A DNA stretch of 64,000 nt from Fistulifera solaris (lineage: Eukaryota; Bacillariophyta; Bacillariophyceae; Naviculales; Stauroneidaceae): contig AP026143.1 in the NCBI GenBank assembly GCA_030295235.1, forward strand, positions 310,001 through 374,000, read 5' to 3'. The notes beneath the pieces were generated by a model that had not been told where the DNA came from, made no database searches, and was given only the letters and a program-made list of their open reading frames with translations. Positions 44,884-55,250 of this stretch are shown here, one piece after another; position 1 is the stretch's first letter; each line of letters opens with the position of its first letter. The translations under genes were made by a program, and so were the position numbers.

Positions 44884-45783
44884 TCATACCCAAAATACAT
44901 TGACGGTTAAATGGTGCGACAGCGTTTCAAATGCAGATGCTCCAACCAATAGCATTCCTGTGAGAGCACCCAGCTGGACCAACTCCCGATCGATCGGTCC
45001 TACCTTTTCCATCTCACCGGATTTGAGATCCTGCACTGCTTCAGCGGTAGATAGCAGACCTTTCCCAATCAGAGCGTCGTCTGGTTGACTTCGTGGACTA
45101 CCCAGTTCGTAAAGTACCAAGCATTCCGTTTGGACGAATCCTTTGGGGAGCGTTTCTCGTAGGTTGTCCAATGGGGCAGTTTCAATACGTGTTCCTTCCG
45201 CCAATCCTTGTACTCCATAAACAGCTCCGGAAAGTCCTCCCGAAGTGGTAAACTCATAATCATCCAAATAAGGCAGTATTTTTTTACTGGTACGGATCAG
45301 TTTGGGAAATTTCTTTTGTAACTCGCTCTCATTCTGCAGTTCCATTTGTCGTTCCACCAGAAATGATAGAGGATATCCTGATAGTTCAACGACTTCTCTC
45401 GACAAGGATCTCCACAAGGTGAACTTTTGCAATGTGGTAGTTTCGACGCCATCCACCTTTTCGGCTTTGACAGGAACTTGTATGGTGAAGCGGCTCAGAT
45501 GATCCGACAACGCCCACATTTGTTTTTCCGTCCATGGGAAGTCATACTTTGGACTTTCTTTCCTCACTGATTTCTTTTCTTTTGAAACAGACGAGACCGT
45601 TTGTGTATTGTTGCTGGTACTTCCTTCATTGTTTGCCGTTACCGTTGCGGACAGCCGAACAGCTGGATGTGATGGGCGCAGAAACGGGACGGTGAAACAT
45701 GTCGATAATGTGAATATTGAGAAAGTGAGCAAAAGAAACGTTGCCCTTGATAAAGTCGCTTTTTGAGTGATAATGTAGAGCAT
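44884..45783 (-). CDS. Predicted plastid-targeted protein of unknown function
   Basis: A 299-residue protein with an N-terminal hydrophobic signal (ATFLLLTFSIFTLS) followed by CFTVPFLRP and a Ser/Thr-rich stretch, the layout of a bipartite plastid-targeting sequence. The body has no motif I recognise. Distinct segments are FPWTEKQMWALSDHLSRFTI, LWRSLSREVVELSGYPLSFL and YDDYEF-like acidic patches. One hydrophobic stretch near the C-terminus (LGALTGMLLVGASAFETL) could span or touch a membrane. Start chosen at 45783 because it precedes the signal. Confidence 0.6.
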   Translation of the reverse strand: MLYIITQKATLSRATFLLLTFSIFTLSTCFTVPFLRPSHPAVRLSATVTANNEGSTSNNTQTVSSVSKEKKSVRKESPKYDFPWTEKQMWALSDHLSRFTIQVPVKAEKVDGVETTTLQKFTLWRSLSREVVELSGYPLSFLVERQMELQNESELQKKFPKLIRTSKKILPYLDDYEFTTSGGLSGAVYGVQGLAEGTRIETAPLDNLRETLPKGFVQTECLVLYELGSPRSQPDDALIGKGLLSTAEAVQDLKSGEMEKVGPIDRELVQLGALTGMLLVGASAFETLSHHLTVNVFWV

Positions 45784-47102
45784 CGCAAAAGAAAAGATCG
45801 TCCTAGCAACTGACTCGATAACCAATAGTCCGGCTTTGTGTAGATAGGTTAGAGCGCTTCGACGAGTCAGCTTGTCTTACTCCGCGAATGATGCTTCTGA
45901 CCCAGAGGATCGGCAATAGACAAGATCTGCAGCAGATTAGAAAGAATGGATGCGAAAACAGCGATTATTGCACGAGTTAGTGTAATGTAATACGACAATG
46001 ATGGATGATGGCGGATTCTCGATCTCATCTTTTCAACCAACACGCAATACCAGCAGCGTACGCATGGATGTGCAGACGTCACATGTGAATGAGCTAGGTA
46101 CTCAGTAGAAATTCGACTCTAGTCGGTGATGTGCTGCTCAAGCATGGTAAGTCTAATTGTTATTAGCGTAAAACACCATTTGTTGCTGCACCCTTGAATA
46201 TAATAGTTCACGAGGGTTATCATTCATCAATGTCGCTGCTATCTATCTGGTTACGAATGACTAGAACGGGCGCGCGCATATTGAATCAAACCATCATGCA
46301 TAGACAAAGCGGGCATCAATTGACACGAATACATTGCTGTAGTTGCAATGTAATAAGAGCCGAAGTGGAAACATTTCCATGCGATCATTAAAGGATCCTT
46401 GTCAATGAAATGGGAAAATGCACTGCAACTTCCATTTTCTACTCGCCTTTTACGATTCTGGAGACCAGGCTGGACAAATTATGCTTTGCAGGGAACAAGT
46501 GATGCTTCGTAGCCCTTGGTGAACGATGCGGGAAACGGTGGACAAATCTTGCGCTTGGTTGCTAGTCGCGATAGTTTCCGTGAAAAAAATTTCCAGAGAC
46601 GCAAAAGTGGAGCTGCGGCGCCGCAACAATTTCACGTCTGTTGCTTGGAGAGACATAGGTCACCAGCAACATTGAATTGTTTGCGGCTGTCCCCAAGCTG
46701 CCGCGAACTCGCGTGGACATTCAGACCATTTGTACATTCTAATCTCATGATACAAGGACTGTCAACAATCCTCGACCGACCACATCTCTACAATACCAAA
46801 TAAACCCAAAACAATCGCAATAATAGGAAGCTCGCTCGCTGCTACCCTAACCGGAAAAACACGACGGATCTCGAGAATGCACCACAAAATACAGGATACA
46901 GTAAAGCAGCACCAGTTTCCGAGGATCAGTGTGCGTGGAACGACTAAGAAAGACAGAAATCGAGGCAAATCAAGAAAGAGACGGATCCCACTACTTCATC
47001 CTAACTGAGCTACCAACCATCGACATCTTTACCATCTTATGCGATCCATTTCAAACGAAGAAGCCATCACCCAGCTTAGGGTATCCGCGATCTATACGCA
47101 AT
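45784..47102. other. Intergenic, no gene seen
   Basis: About 1.3 kb. Only short frames, none with recognisable similarity. It contains the upstream region of the plastid protein gene and the 3' side of the RGG protein gene. Confidence 0.45.
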
Positions 47103-48901
47103 TTAATATCGGTCATAACCTCCACGGTCTCCTCCGTAACCTAAAACGGAAACATGATGTGAGTAATCTTGACAAAAAGAAAAAAACAGGTGGGACACGA
47201 CGCATGTTGATCGAAGCATCTTTGAAGTGAAGTGAAAATGGATTAAACCTTGACGGACCCGACTTCAAATAGGGGCCCTGATACTTGGGAAGCGAAATGA
47301 TCTCGGTGACAGCGAAGGGGATCACTCTATGCTGGAGACTTCTTCTTGACTTTGGTGGTGGCGAAGCAAAATTACCAAGGAACTTGTGTAACTTACTCTT
47401 GTTGACATCGACGGTCCGACAAACCCAGACATCAACGAAGGCAAGAAGGGGCAACGCAATGTTTTGACCGACAAAGTCGCACAAGACACCAATCGACCAA
47501 GATAGGACGCAAAGCAACTCATCGATCAGAAAATTTACATCTTCCAAATTCGCATCACAGTATACCCGATATCAAGGGACTCCGTTGCTTAATCTTCAGG
47601 AAAATCTTCGCTCGATCTTCAGGATAGCCTTGACCTTCGGGAACTTCGTACCGATACCATTCGACCACCTTCAAAAGTCATTCAGGCCTAAGAAGCCAAG
47701 TCAACCCATAGCAAACCTTGTAAAACTCGAATCGGCTCTATGACATTATCTTGAAGAACACTGTAACGAATCCACTCGTTCACCTTCAACCTATCACTCT
47801 CATGTAGAAAAGTGTGCCACATGCTAGCAGACCTTGTTGGGCTCCCATCCATTTCCTTTGTGCGTGTCCCAACTGAACCCTAACGCTCACGAAACTTACC
47901 ACCTCCGTAGCCACCTCCCCCGCCGCCGCCACGGCGATCATCATAACCTCCTCGATCGTAACCACCGCGATCGTAGCCGCCGCCACCACCGCCGTACCCA
48001 CCGCGATCATAGCCACCACCGCCGCCGCCGTAGCCACCACCTCCATATCCGCCACCGCCGCGACCACCACCTCGGTCATTGTCGTAGCCACCGCCGTAGC
48101 CTCCACCACCACCGCCTCCGTAGCCGCCACCGTACGAATCGTAACCTCCACGGTCATAACCTCCGCCTCCACGGCCACCGCCGGGCCCACCGCGCTCGGA
48201 ACCTTTCGGCTGCGCCTCATTGACGCGCAAGGCACGTCCATCGAGTTCATAGCCCGTCAACTTGTTGCAGGCGTCTTCGGCGGCCGCCGAAGGCATGGTG
48301 ACGAAACAAAAGCCCCGCGTTTTGCCCGTATCCCGATCCGTCGGCATGAAACAATCCGACACGGTTCCGTACTGCTCAAAGAGAGACTGAATGGACTCTT
48401 GCGTCGTCTCAAAGGCGAGATTGCCCACGTACAACTTGACATCCGGTTTGCCGGCCGCGTTGAATCCACTGCCACCACCCGAACCTTTGGGACGAGATTC
48501 GTTGACACGAATGGTACGTCCATCGAGTTGCGATTGATCCATCTTGGAAATGGCTTCTTCGGCCGCTTCGCGGGTCGCCAATGTTACGAAACCGAATCCG
48601 CGGGGACGCGAAGTGCCGCGTTCGGTGGGCAAGAAAGACATCGGTGACGGTTCCGAACGCCGAGAATTCTTGACGCAGCTTGGCTTCGTCCGTGGCTGTT
48701 GAGAGGAGAGTAGCAATAGATGAGTGATCGGATACGAAGAAGAAGAGGAAGAAAGAGCCATAGCTCTCGCAACGTACCGTAATCCAAGTTACCAATGTAC
48801 AGTTTGATTCCTTCCGCTTCTCCGTTGCCATTCTCCGCCGGACGCGATTCCGACTCTTTTGAAGGACCTTCAGGACTACGTGAACGTTCTCGTTCCGACA
48901 T
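47103..48901 (-). CDS. Two-RRM glycine-rich (RGG) RNA-binding protein with alternative 3' end
   Basis: Exon 1 is 48778-48901 and exon 2 begins at 48695 after an 82-nt intron. RRM1 is KLYIGNLDY...[15 protein letters not shown]...RGFGFVTLA and RRM2 is KLYVGNLAF...[10 protein letters not shown]; both have RNP1 and RNP2. A tail of about 100 residues of [11 protein letters not shown] repeats follows. Two endings are possible. Reading through gives GGKFRER and a TAG at 47880 (312 residues). Splicing from the GTAAGT donor at 47899 to an acceptor at 47141 adds [12 protein letters not shown] and a stop at 47103 (318 residues). An AAA run at 48634-48636 must be read as AA. SR-like N-terminus (RERSRSPEG). 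Likely a nuclear mRNA-binding or splicing factor. Confidence 0.82.
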
Positions 48902-49581
48902 GTTGCAATGCTTTTCTTTTATTAATTGAATAAATAGTAATCGTGCAATGAGAACTTTTTGACAATGGTGTCCATGGACGCCGCAACAGATGGCTTTCGC
49001 TGCAGAGATCTTTTTTTCTCTGTGGTCGAAAAGGTGTCCGTCCGTACTCCCTCCAAAAATACAGAAGAACATCATCGTTGTCGGATCGGTTTCCTTCACT
49101 ATAAAAACAAAGTGTTGTCCGTTTTCGCCAAGACTGGATGTCAGTCAGTCACGGGAAACGAACGACTTAGGTTGAGCTATCGACGTTCCAGAAATAAACT
49201 ATTTGATAAAGCTGCTCAAAAATAGGAACAACATTGTCTTCAATTTCAATAGCTAGCCTTTTTGATGGTTTGACCGCAATGGGTTGCCCCGGATCCTGCT
49301 CTCAAAAATAGACTGTAGTTTCAAACTGTAGACGACCTTTTTCACGACTGGAAATCCAGTCATGAGTCGTCTGTCAGAAATGACTTTATAAAAACGCTAA
49401 GAGTTGTCAGTGTATGTTTTTAAGTACAGATGGTCATTTATTTGTCTACATTCAAAATATTTCAAACTTCCCCAATCAATTCCAGAACAAGAACTTGAAC
49501 TTCAAACATTTGACTGTCAAACAATAAGTGGAAAGAACAGTCCCACCATCGGAAGCCAGACTCCAGATCACGTCTTGGAGT
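48902..49581. other. Intergenic, no gene seen
   Basis: About 680 bases upstream of the RGG protein gene. It includes one GACTG/CAGTC hairpin copy at 49346-49361. No gene seen. Confidence 0.45.
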
Positions 49582-50151
49582 TAGTGTTCGACACCGTATT
49601 AATACCAAAAACAGAAAACCGTACTATACTGTACTAAACCGGTTTTTGGTTTTTATGATTTTGAAAAAAACGGTTTTTTTCGTTAGACGTCTGTACGCCG
49701 TAGACCCTTAAGTTTCCGGTGGATATCTTTTTTAGCCTAGCACGCCTTTTTCCAAGCAATGGACTATCAGAGCGCAGCAGATCAATAACCAATCACCAGT
49801 CTTGATTAAATGTTGAGTTTTATATTCCTTGCACAGTTTCGTTACGCCAGTAAATAGACATGAATTTTGAGAGAACTTAATGTTTTATTTTCGCTAAGCT
49901 TCAAGTAAGCCAAGAATGTTTTAACCTGGTCAATCAATTGATCACATTGGAAATAATCTCATTGCATAAAAGATCAAATTGGGAAGCTTTTCTTCTTGAA
50001 AAGCTTCCTGTAGCTGTAGCTACAGGGACGTAATGACGGTGTTTTGAATAATACGGAATAAAACCATAAAATACGATAAAACCGGTTTAATACGGTTTAA
50101 AACCGTTTTGGTTTTTTTCAATTTCAATAAAACGGTATTTTTCGAACACTA
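49582..50151. mobile_element. hAT-like non-autonomous element (MITE), 570 bp
   Basis: The element starts TAGTGTTCGA and ends TCGAACACTA, a perfect 10-bp terminal inverted repeat. It is flanked on both sides by CTTGGAGT (49574-49581 and 50152-50159), an 8-bp target-site duplication. An 8-bp duplication and TAGTG ends are the hAT superfamily pattern. Both subterminal 80-100 bp are packed with AAACCGGTTT/AAACGGT motifs in opposite orientation, like hAT subterminal repeats. The centre has hairpins such as GGAAGCTTTT...AAAAGCTTCC near 49980-50010. There is no coding capacity, so it depended on a transposase encoded elsewhere. Confidence 0.85.
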
Positions 50152-50159
50152 CTTGGAGT

Positions 50160-51028
50160 CAATCGTTCCCTTCGCGCTGCGTGACGCACTTGTCGCTATC
50201 TGATTTTGAGTGGCTGTCATTGCAGGCACGCCGGCACGCCGGCACGCGTCTTTCATGACGTCATTTTTATGGAAGCGACTATAGAACAAGCAGTTGTCGC
50301 AACTGGGCGATCTTCATTACCTGATGACCTGGAAGAGTTTCCGTTCTTATGATGTGGCAGGAACTGGTTCCGTGCGAAAGAGATTCGAAGATTCCAATTC
50401 TGTTGTGTTGTCGTGTTACTCATCCGCACCGGTGCTAAAATCGGACCGAGAAAAGTCTTCCCTGTGCAGAGCTACGTGACTTTGGTAGGAATTGGAGTCC
50501 CGGTCTCGCGCCGGACCCACCGAATGCGCGGACCTTAAAAATTCATTCCACACGACGTGTGCATTTCGTTTTCACACAAAATTCACTGCAGGAATCGTTC
50601 GAACCGAACCGATTCATATTCTTTCCTTCAAATACTTTGCAATAAAAAGTTCCCGATCGATCCTCTTGCTTCAAGAGGACGTTGAACCGTTGAAAACGTT
50701 CCCTCACACCAACTTCCGGCAATCTCTCGTGAAAGGTACGATCGGAGGGCCACATCACTCTATTTTCTCGAATGACTGTCTTTGGCCGACGTGTGCGGTG
50801 GATGAAAGCAGCGATGAGCTGTTGTAGATTCGTAGCAGAATGTGTTGTGTTGCTGTGGTTTGTATCTACACGAGCGAAAGCTTTTTGATAAAAAAGAATT
50901 TTAGTTTCTCCGTTCTTTGACGACAAATTTATCCGCTTTCCTCTGACTTTTTGTTTTCTTTCTGCAACACAGGAGGAACCAGGGCCTGTAATTGCGCCAA
51001 TAGTAGTCCACTTGAAATTTGAAGAATC
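50160..51028. other. Intergenic, no gene seen
   Basis: About 870 bases between the MITE and the epimerase gene. It has an 8-bp tandem repeat (GGCACGCC, nearly three units) at 50225-50247. The last few hundred bases should hold the epimerase promoter and leader. Confidence 0.45.
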
Positions 51029-52234
51029 ATGAAATTGAATAGCAACAGTTTGACGCAAGTGGAAGTTCCTTCTCTTCGCCCACTCGATAGCAGCAGTGAT
51101 GATGAAAGTTCGCGCTCGAGCAACCCCGAGTCGTTGAGTTACGAATCGGAAACCTCGAAATGGTGTGCACCAATCGAGCCGCATGTCGGATACAAGAAAG
51201 TTCTCGTGACCGGCGGTGCTGGCTTCATTGGATCGCATGTCGCGGAATACCTATTGCAACGTGGAGACGATGTTGTGATCATTGACGAGATGAACGACTA
51301 TTACGATGTTCGTATTAAGGAGTTGAACTTGGCCAACCTTCGGCTCAAGTTCAAGGACGAAAAGCGGTTGAAGATCTACCGTGGCGACATCTGCGACGAG
51401 AATTTGATGCTTCAAATTTTCGAAGACGAACGCCCCGAATGGGTCTGTCATATGGCTGCCAGGGCCGGTGTGCGTCCTTCGATTCAGGACCCGTATGTTT
51501 ACATCCATAGTAACATCAAAGGAACCACTCATTTGATGGAACTTTCGGCTCGATTTGGTGTCAAGAACTTTGTCTTTGCCAGCAGTTCGTCAGTGTACGG
51601 AGGATCCAAGTCGACGTTCTTTTCGGAGGATGAGGTGGTCGATAACCCGGTTTCTCCGTACGCTGCCAGTAAAAAGGCCTGCGAGCTTCTCGCCTACACG
51701 TACCATCATCTGTATCAGCTGAACGTCACCGGCTTGCGGTTCTTTACGGTGTATGGGCCGCGGGGACGTCCGGACATGGCACCCTTTAAATTCATTGATC
51801 GAATCAGTCGAGGCGTCGAAATTCAGCAATTTGGAGACGGTAGCAGCAGCCGCGATTACACGTTTATTTCCGACATTGTAGATGGCGTTGTGCGTGCCAT
51901 CGATCGGCCCTATCCCTACCAGATTTTCAACCTGGGTAAGGGCAGCGGTACGTCGTTGAAAGACTTCATTGACATGGTTCAAAAGTACACGGAGAAAGAA
52001 GCGATTATTCGTGTCATGCCGGATCAGCCGGGTGATGTTCCTTATACGTGTTGCTCTCCGTACAAGGCGGAACATCTTCTTGGTTACAAGAGCAAGGTGA
52101 CCTTCGAAGAAGGCATTCGCCGCACCGTGTCGTGGTACAAGGATGCGTACGACAAGCATGACATTGAAGTTTGCCCGGAAACACAGGCAAACGGCCTAGG
52201 CCGCGCTCCGTCGATGGTCGAGCTTCGTAACTGA
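51029..52234 (+). CDS. UDP-glucuronate 4-epimerase (SDR family)
   Basis: A 401-residue enzyme that interconverts UDP-glucuronate and UDP-galacturonate for cell-wall or exopolysaccharide synthesis. The NAD-binding motif GGAGFIG is at residues 62-68, followed by IIDEMNDYYDVRIKELNLAN, MAARAGVRPSIQDPYVYIHS, SSSSVYG and the catalytic Tyr and Lys in YAASK (Tyr211, Lys215). The later FFTVYGPRGRPDMAPFKFID motif is typical of the glucuronate-specific branch. It has a Ser-rich N-terminal extension of about 55 residues without a clear membrane span, unlike the Golgi-anchored plant forms. The reading frame is intact. Confidence 0.9.
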   Translation: MKLNSNSLTQVEVPSLRPLDSSSDDESSRSSNPESLSYESETSKWCAPIEPHVGYKKVLVTGGAGFIGSHVAEYLLQRGDDVVIIDEMNDYYDVRIKELNLANLRLKFKDEKRLKIYRGDICDENLMLQIFEDERPEWVCHMAARAGVRPSIQDPYVYIHSNIKGTTHLMELSARFGVKNFVFASSSSVYGGSKSTFFSEDEVVDNPVSPYAASKKACELLAYTYHHLYQLNVTGLRFFTVYGPRGRPDMAPFKFIDRISRGVEIQQFGDGSSSRDYTFISDIVDGVVRAIDRPYPYQIFNLGKGSGTSLKDFIDMVQKYTEKEAIIRVMPDQPGDVPYTCCSPYKAEHLLGYKSKVTFEEGIRRTVSWYKDAYDKHDIEVCPETQANGLGRAPSMVELRN

Positions 52235-52608
52235 ACAAAGAGTCCCACAAGTACATAAGTATCCGTCTTTGACATAAGTCTATCAAATTGACATTCTAGG
52301 TTTCCCTGTTTCTTTTTAATTCGTGATTGATCTTCATAGCCTCTCCGACTCCGACCTGTCCTTGAATCGTGGCTAACGAGCAATTTCATGGTTGGTAACT
52401 GATTTATCAAATAGTCTAGGCGACGAATGCGTAAGGTTTGAAGAGCAGTCGTTTGTAAACAAAGCCAAAAGTATCCAAGGAAGGCAACCAAAGCCGAGTT
52501 TTGTTGCTAGAAGCGTGATATATATAGCTGTTGTCCCATCTATATTTTGTAAAATATTTATAAAAACTACGGACTAATAAACTATACAAGTGATACGACT
52601 GCAATCGC
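52235..52608. other. Short convergent intergenic region
   Basis: About 370 bases between two convergent genes; 3' untranslated sequence, no gene seen. Confidence 0.4.
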
Positions 52609-53148
52609 CTAATTCTTTTCAGCTCCTCCGTCTAGGCTGACGACACTCGATTTAGATTGCGCAGCATCATCTTTGAGTTCAGGAATAGCTTGCTTTGCAG
52701 ATTGTAGAACTCCCGCAGATGACTTGTCAGGAACCACCCAACCAGCTACGACAACATGCGGGCCCGATTCAACGGGTTGCAAGTAGCGACGGGCCAGCTT
52801 TCGTGGACGAACCGTGTGATTTCGTACGTCCAGTCCTTCTCGAAGCGCTTGACTCGTCTTTTCTGTGGCTTTCTTATCCGAAACTTCCACCCATTTCTGT
52901 TGAGAATCTTGCTTCAAGAAGCGCCCGCCGTTTGCCTTGACAATTGCCACAATTTTTCTAGCAAATAAGACTTTATCTTTCTTCCGCGCGGCAAGATACT
53001 CGGCCTGATGGAAAGACACTATCGTGCGGTACCGTTTGTTCCCTTCATGGTTGTTCGTAGCTCCACCACGTCCCATTAGCACGTCGTTTACAGCAATGCG
53101 GGTCGCGCATTCAGGCATCTCTGGTGCATTCATTTCGAAGAGTTGCAT
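52609..53148 (-). CDS. DUF6824-domain protein, small form
   Basis: A 179-residue protein made mostly of one DUF6824 domain (about residues 18-108): VNDVLMGRGGATNNHEGNKR, then YLAARKKDKVLFARKIVAIV, GGRFLKQDSQQKWVEVSDKK and EKTSQALREGLDVR. The last 70 residues are polar. It keeps the same conserved core as the large form at 41689-43639 but none of its Pro-rich region. The function of the domain is unknown; its basic GRGG/GGRFL core and nuclear-looking composition suggest nucleic-acid binding, which is inference. Confidence 0.85.
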   Translation of the reverse strand: MQLFEMNAPEMPECATRIAVNDVLMGRGGATNNHEGNKRYRTIVSFHQAEYLAARKKDKVLFARKIVAIVKANGGRFLKQDSQQKWVEVSDKKATEKTSQALREGLDVRNHTVRPRKLARRYLQPVESGPHVVVAGWVVPDKSSAGVLQSAKQAIPELKDDAAQSKSSVVSLDGGAEKN

Positions 53149-53792
53149 TCAAGGGATAAAAGCTTTTAATAAATGTCTAGTAGTTGTTGTAATCAATGAT
53201 GATTGAATGAAGTTGTACAATGTTCCGAGATTGTCGCGACCCTTTGTCACGATTGCCTTCATTGAATTCTCCAACCACTTTTCCCAATCGCGCAAACACC
53301 GCAGTTCCACGACCTAAACAAAAACAGTGAAATGTCGTCGCCCCTACACTTTAGCGCTATAGATTGAAAACCACGAACAGCGGAACACCATCGAACAAAA
53401 AGTAAAGAGTCGTCGTGCATGCGCGAACAACGCAAAGCGCAAACATGCAAATGCGGGACTGGAAAAAGGGAAACAAAGTTTTACGCCGCATGCCGTTTCC
53501 CTATGTTCTGCGTTGATTTACAATGCTGTCCTAAAATTACCTCTATCTAAGGTTAAACTGGAACAATGCAATTTACTGAGGTACCCGGTAGGGTACAATT
53601 GCAAATCAAGAGTAATCTGCCTTATTTTAAAATGAACACGAAACGATTTCCTTTGACCGCGGACTTCGGGATAACTATTGCCTAGACCCATCACGACTAA
53701 TACCGACCACATCCCTCATCATGCCAATCGTTGCTTTACTGTTGGACATTGCGTCTCAGGATAAGAACAAGTCATTCGGGTGCGTTGCCTCT
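53149..53792. other. Intergenic, no gene seen
   Basis: About 640 bases, AT-rich; holds the upstream region of the small DUF6824 gene. No gene or repeat recognised. Confidence 0.45.
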
Positions 53793-54850
53793 CTAAACTA
53801 CCATAAGTCCAGATATATCACCATCGTTCACGTTCATTCGATTGCTGCCGGATATTATTCGATTTTCATCCGTTTCTATTCTGTCGTAGCCTGATGTTTT
53901 TGTCACTTTCTCTGTTTCGATCGCAAACAGGACGACTCCAGTCACGACTGTTACGAGGGCTAGTGACTTTTGTAGAGTAAAGCACATCTCCTCGCCACCA
54001 ACTCTTCCACAGAATAAGATATGAGTGAATACAAACACGATCACAGCTTGAAGTCCTTTCATTACCCCCGCACTGGTCGCGCCCCCGGGGTAATGCTTGA
54101 GTGTGTGATAGAACGCCAAGGAATGCACAAGATTCGCAAAACCGAAACCCGACATTATAATCGTAGCCGTCCACCAAGTCGTCCCCGCTTCCTTCATTGG
54201 TTCAATCAAAACTTGCTGCCAGCGAGGAAAGGTGTAAATAAGCTGCCATACACCTAGAGCAGCGGCTGCCAAGAAGGATTGAATGGCTGTATTCTGTCGC
54301 ACAGATAATTGGTCTTTATCATGTGTCATGATTGCTTCTGAGAACACGTACGACCCAGCATGCATCGCTGATCCTAGGACAACTAGAAACGCGCCAGTCT
54401 TTACGTCGCCCCCATTTGAGCAGAATGCAGAGTAGTCAATGCTAGTCCTCCGAAAACAATCCACACAGCAAGCCATTGCATCCAGTTCAAAGTTCTCCCC
54501 AAAATAAATCGGCTACAAACGGCCACCCATATTGTCACGGAGCTATAAATCACGGCGAATACGGTCGATCCTGCCAGTCCGGCACCGGTGTAATTCAATG
54601 CTTGGGCTATGATATCGAAAAAGGCTATTCCACAAGCCTTCAAAACTGCCATCTTGGCAGGAATGGGCTCCGATCCGATGGTCAGGACCACAAGCGCTGG
54701 TCCTAAATAGTAGAAAAACATGTAGAACTGAGCTACCGGATCGGCAAGTCCTGCTTGTTTGCATACGGTCATAATAAGAGGCTGGCAGACTCCTGAGAGT
54801 AGGTAGAGGAAAGCCGAAAAATGGGCATTGCTCGATGACATGAACGACAT
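53793..54850 (-). CDS. Drug/metabolite-transporter (EamA/SLC35-like) membrane protein (one-base break)
   Basis: A predicted 352-residue protein with nine or ten membrane spans in two repeats, as in the drug/metabolite transporter superfamily. Spans include FSAFLYLLSGVCQPLIM, FYMFFYYLGPALVVLTI, FAVIYSSVTIWVAVCSRFI, TGAFLVVLGSAMHAGSYVF, GLQAVIVFVFTHILF and ALVTVVTGVVLFAIE. The frame breaks at the C5 run (+ strand) at 54409-54413; one more base joins the halves (HSAQMGG, then DVKTGAFLV). Many relatives carry nucleotide sugars or small metabolites; the substrate here cannot be told. Confidence 0.78.
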
Positions 54851-55250
54851 TTTTCGACGAAGTCTGAGAGCCGAATCGAGGCGCAGCCGCCTGGAGTCCT
54901 TTGTGCAAAGTAAAGACTGAATTTTGGTTCTGTTTTGGGTGTTCTCGTAAGGCTTTAAGAAGACATAAACGTCAACGTCGGCGGCGTTAGCAACTCGAGA
55001 TTCTGGAAAAAATGCGGCGGAGATTCGAAAAACGCGCTTGCGCTGGTGGTCAAGGTCGTACCGGTACCGTACCGCGTCTCCGAATGAGGCAAGCGATATA
55101 AGCGGGAAAAAGGAAAACTAGGGTCAAAACTCTAGACCTAGGGGTGAGGAAAGCTACGAGTTTACTAACACGCTTGAAATAAGTATCAAAATTGTTTCTA
55201 TGTTTACAAGATGCGAAATCCTGAATCAACATCGTTCCATCCGTGCTTGC
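54851..55250. other. Intergenic, no gene seen
   Basis: About 400 bases upstream of the transporter gene and downstream of the PPR gene; likely promoter of the transporter. No site recognised. Confidence 0.4.

Noticed and set aside
47900-48230. Minisatellite of GGTGGTTACGGAGG-like units
   Set aside because: The repetition encodes the Gly/Tyr-rich RGG tail of the RNA-binding protein, so it is explained by the protein.
50225-50247. 8-bp GGCACGCC tandem repeat as a regulatory array
   Set aside because: Fewer than three units and no other support; likely replication slippage.
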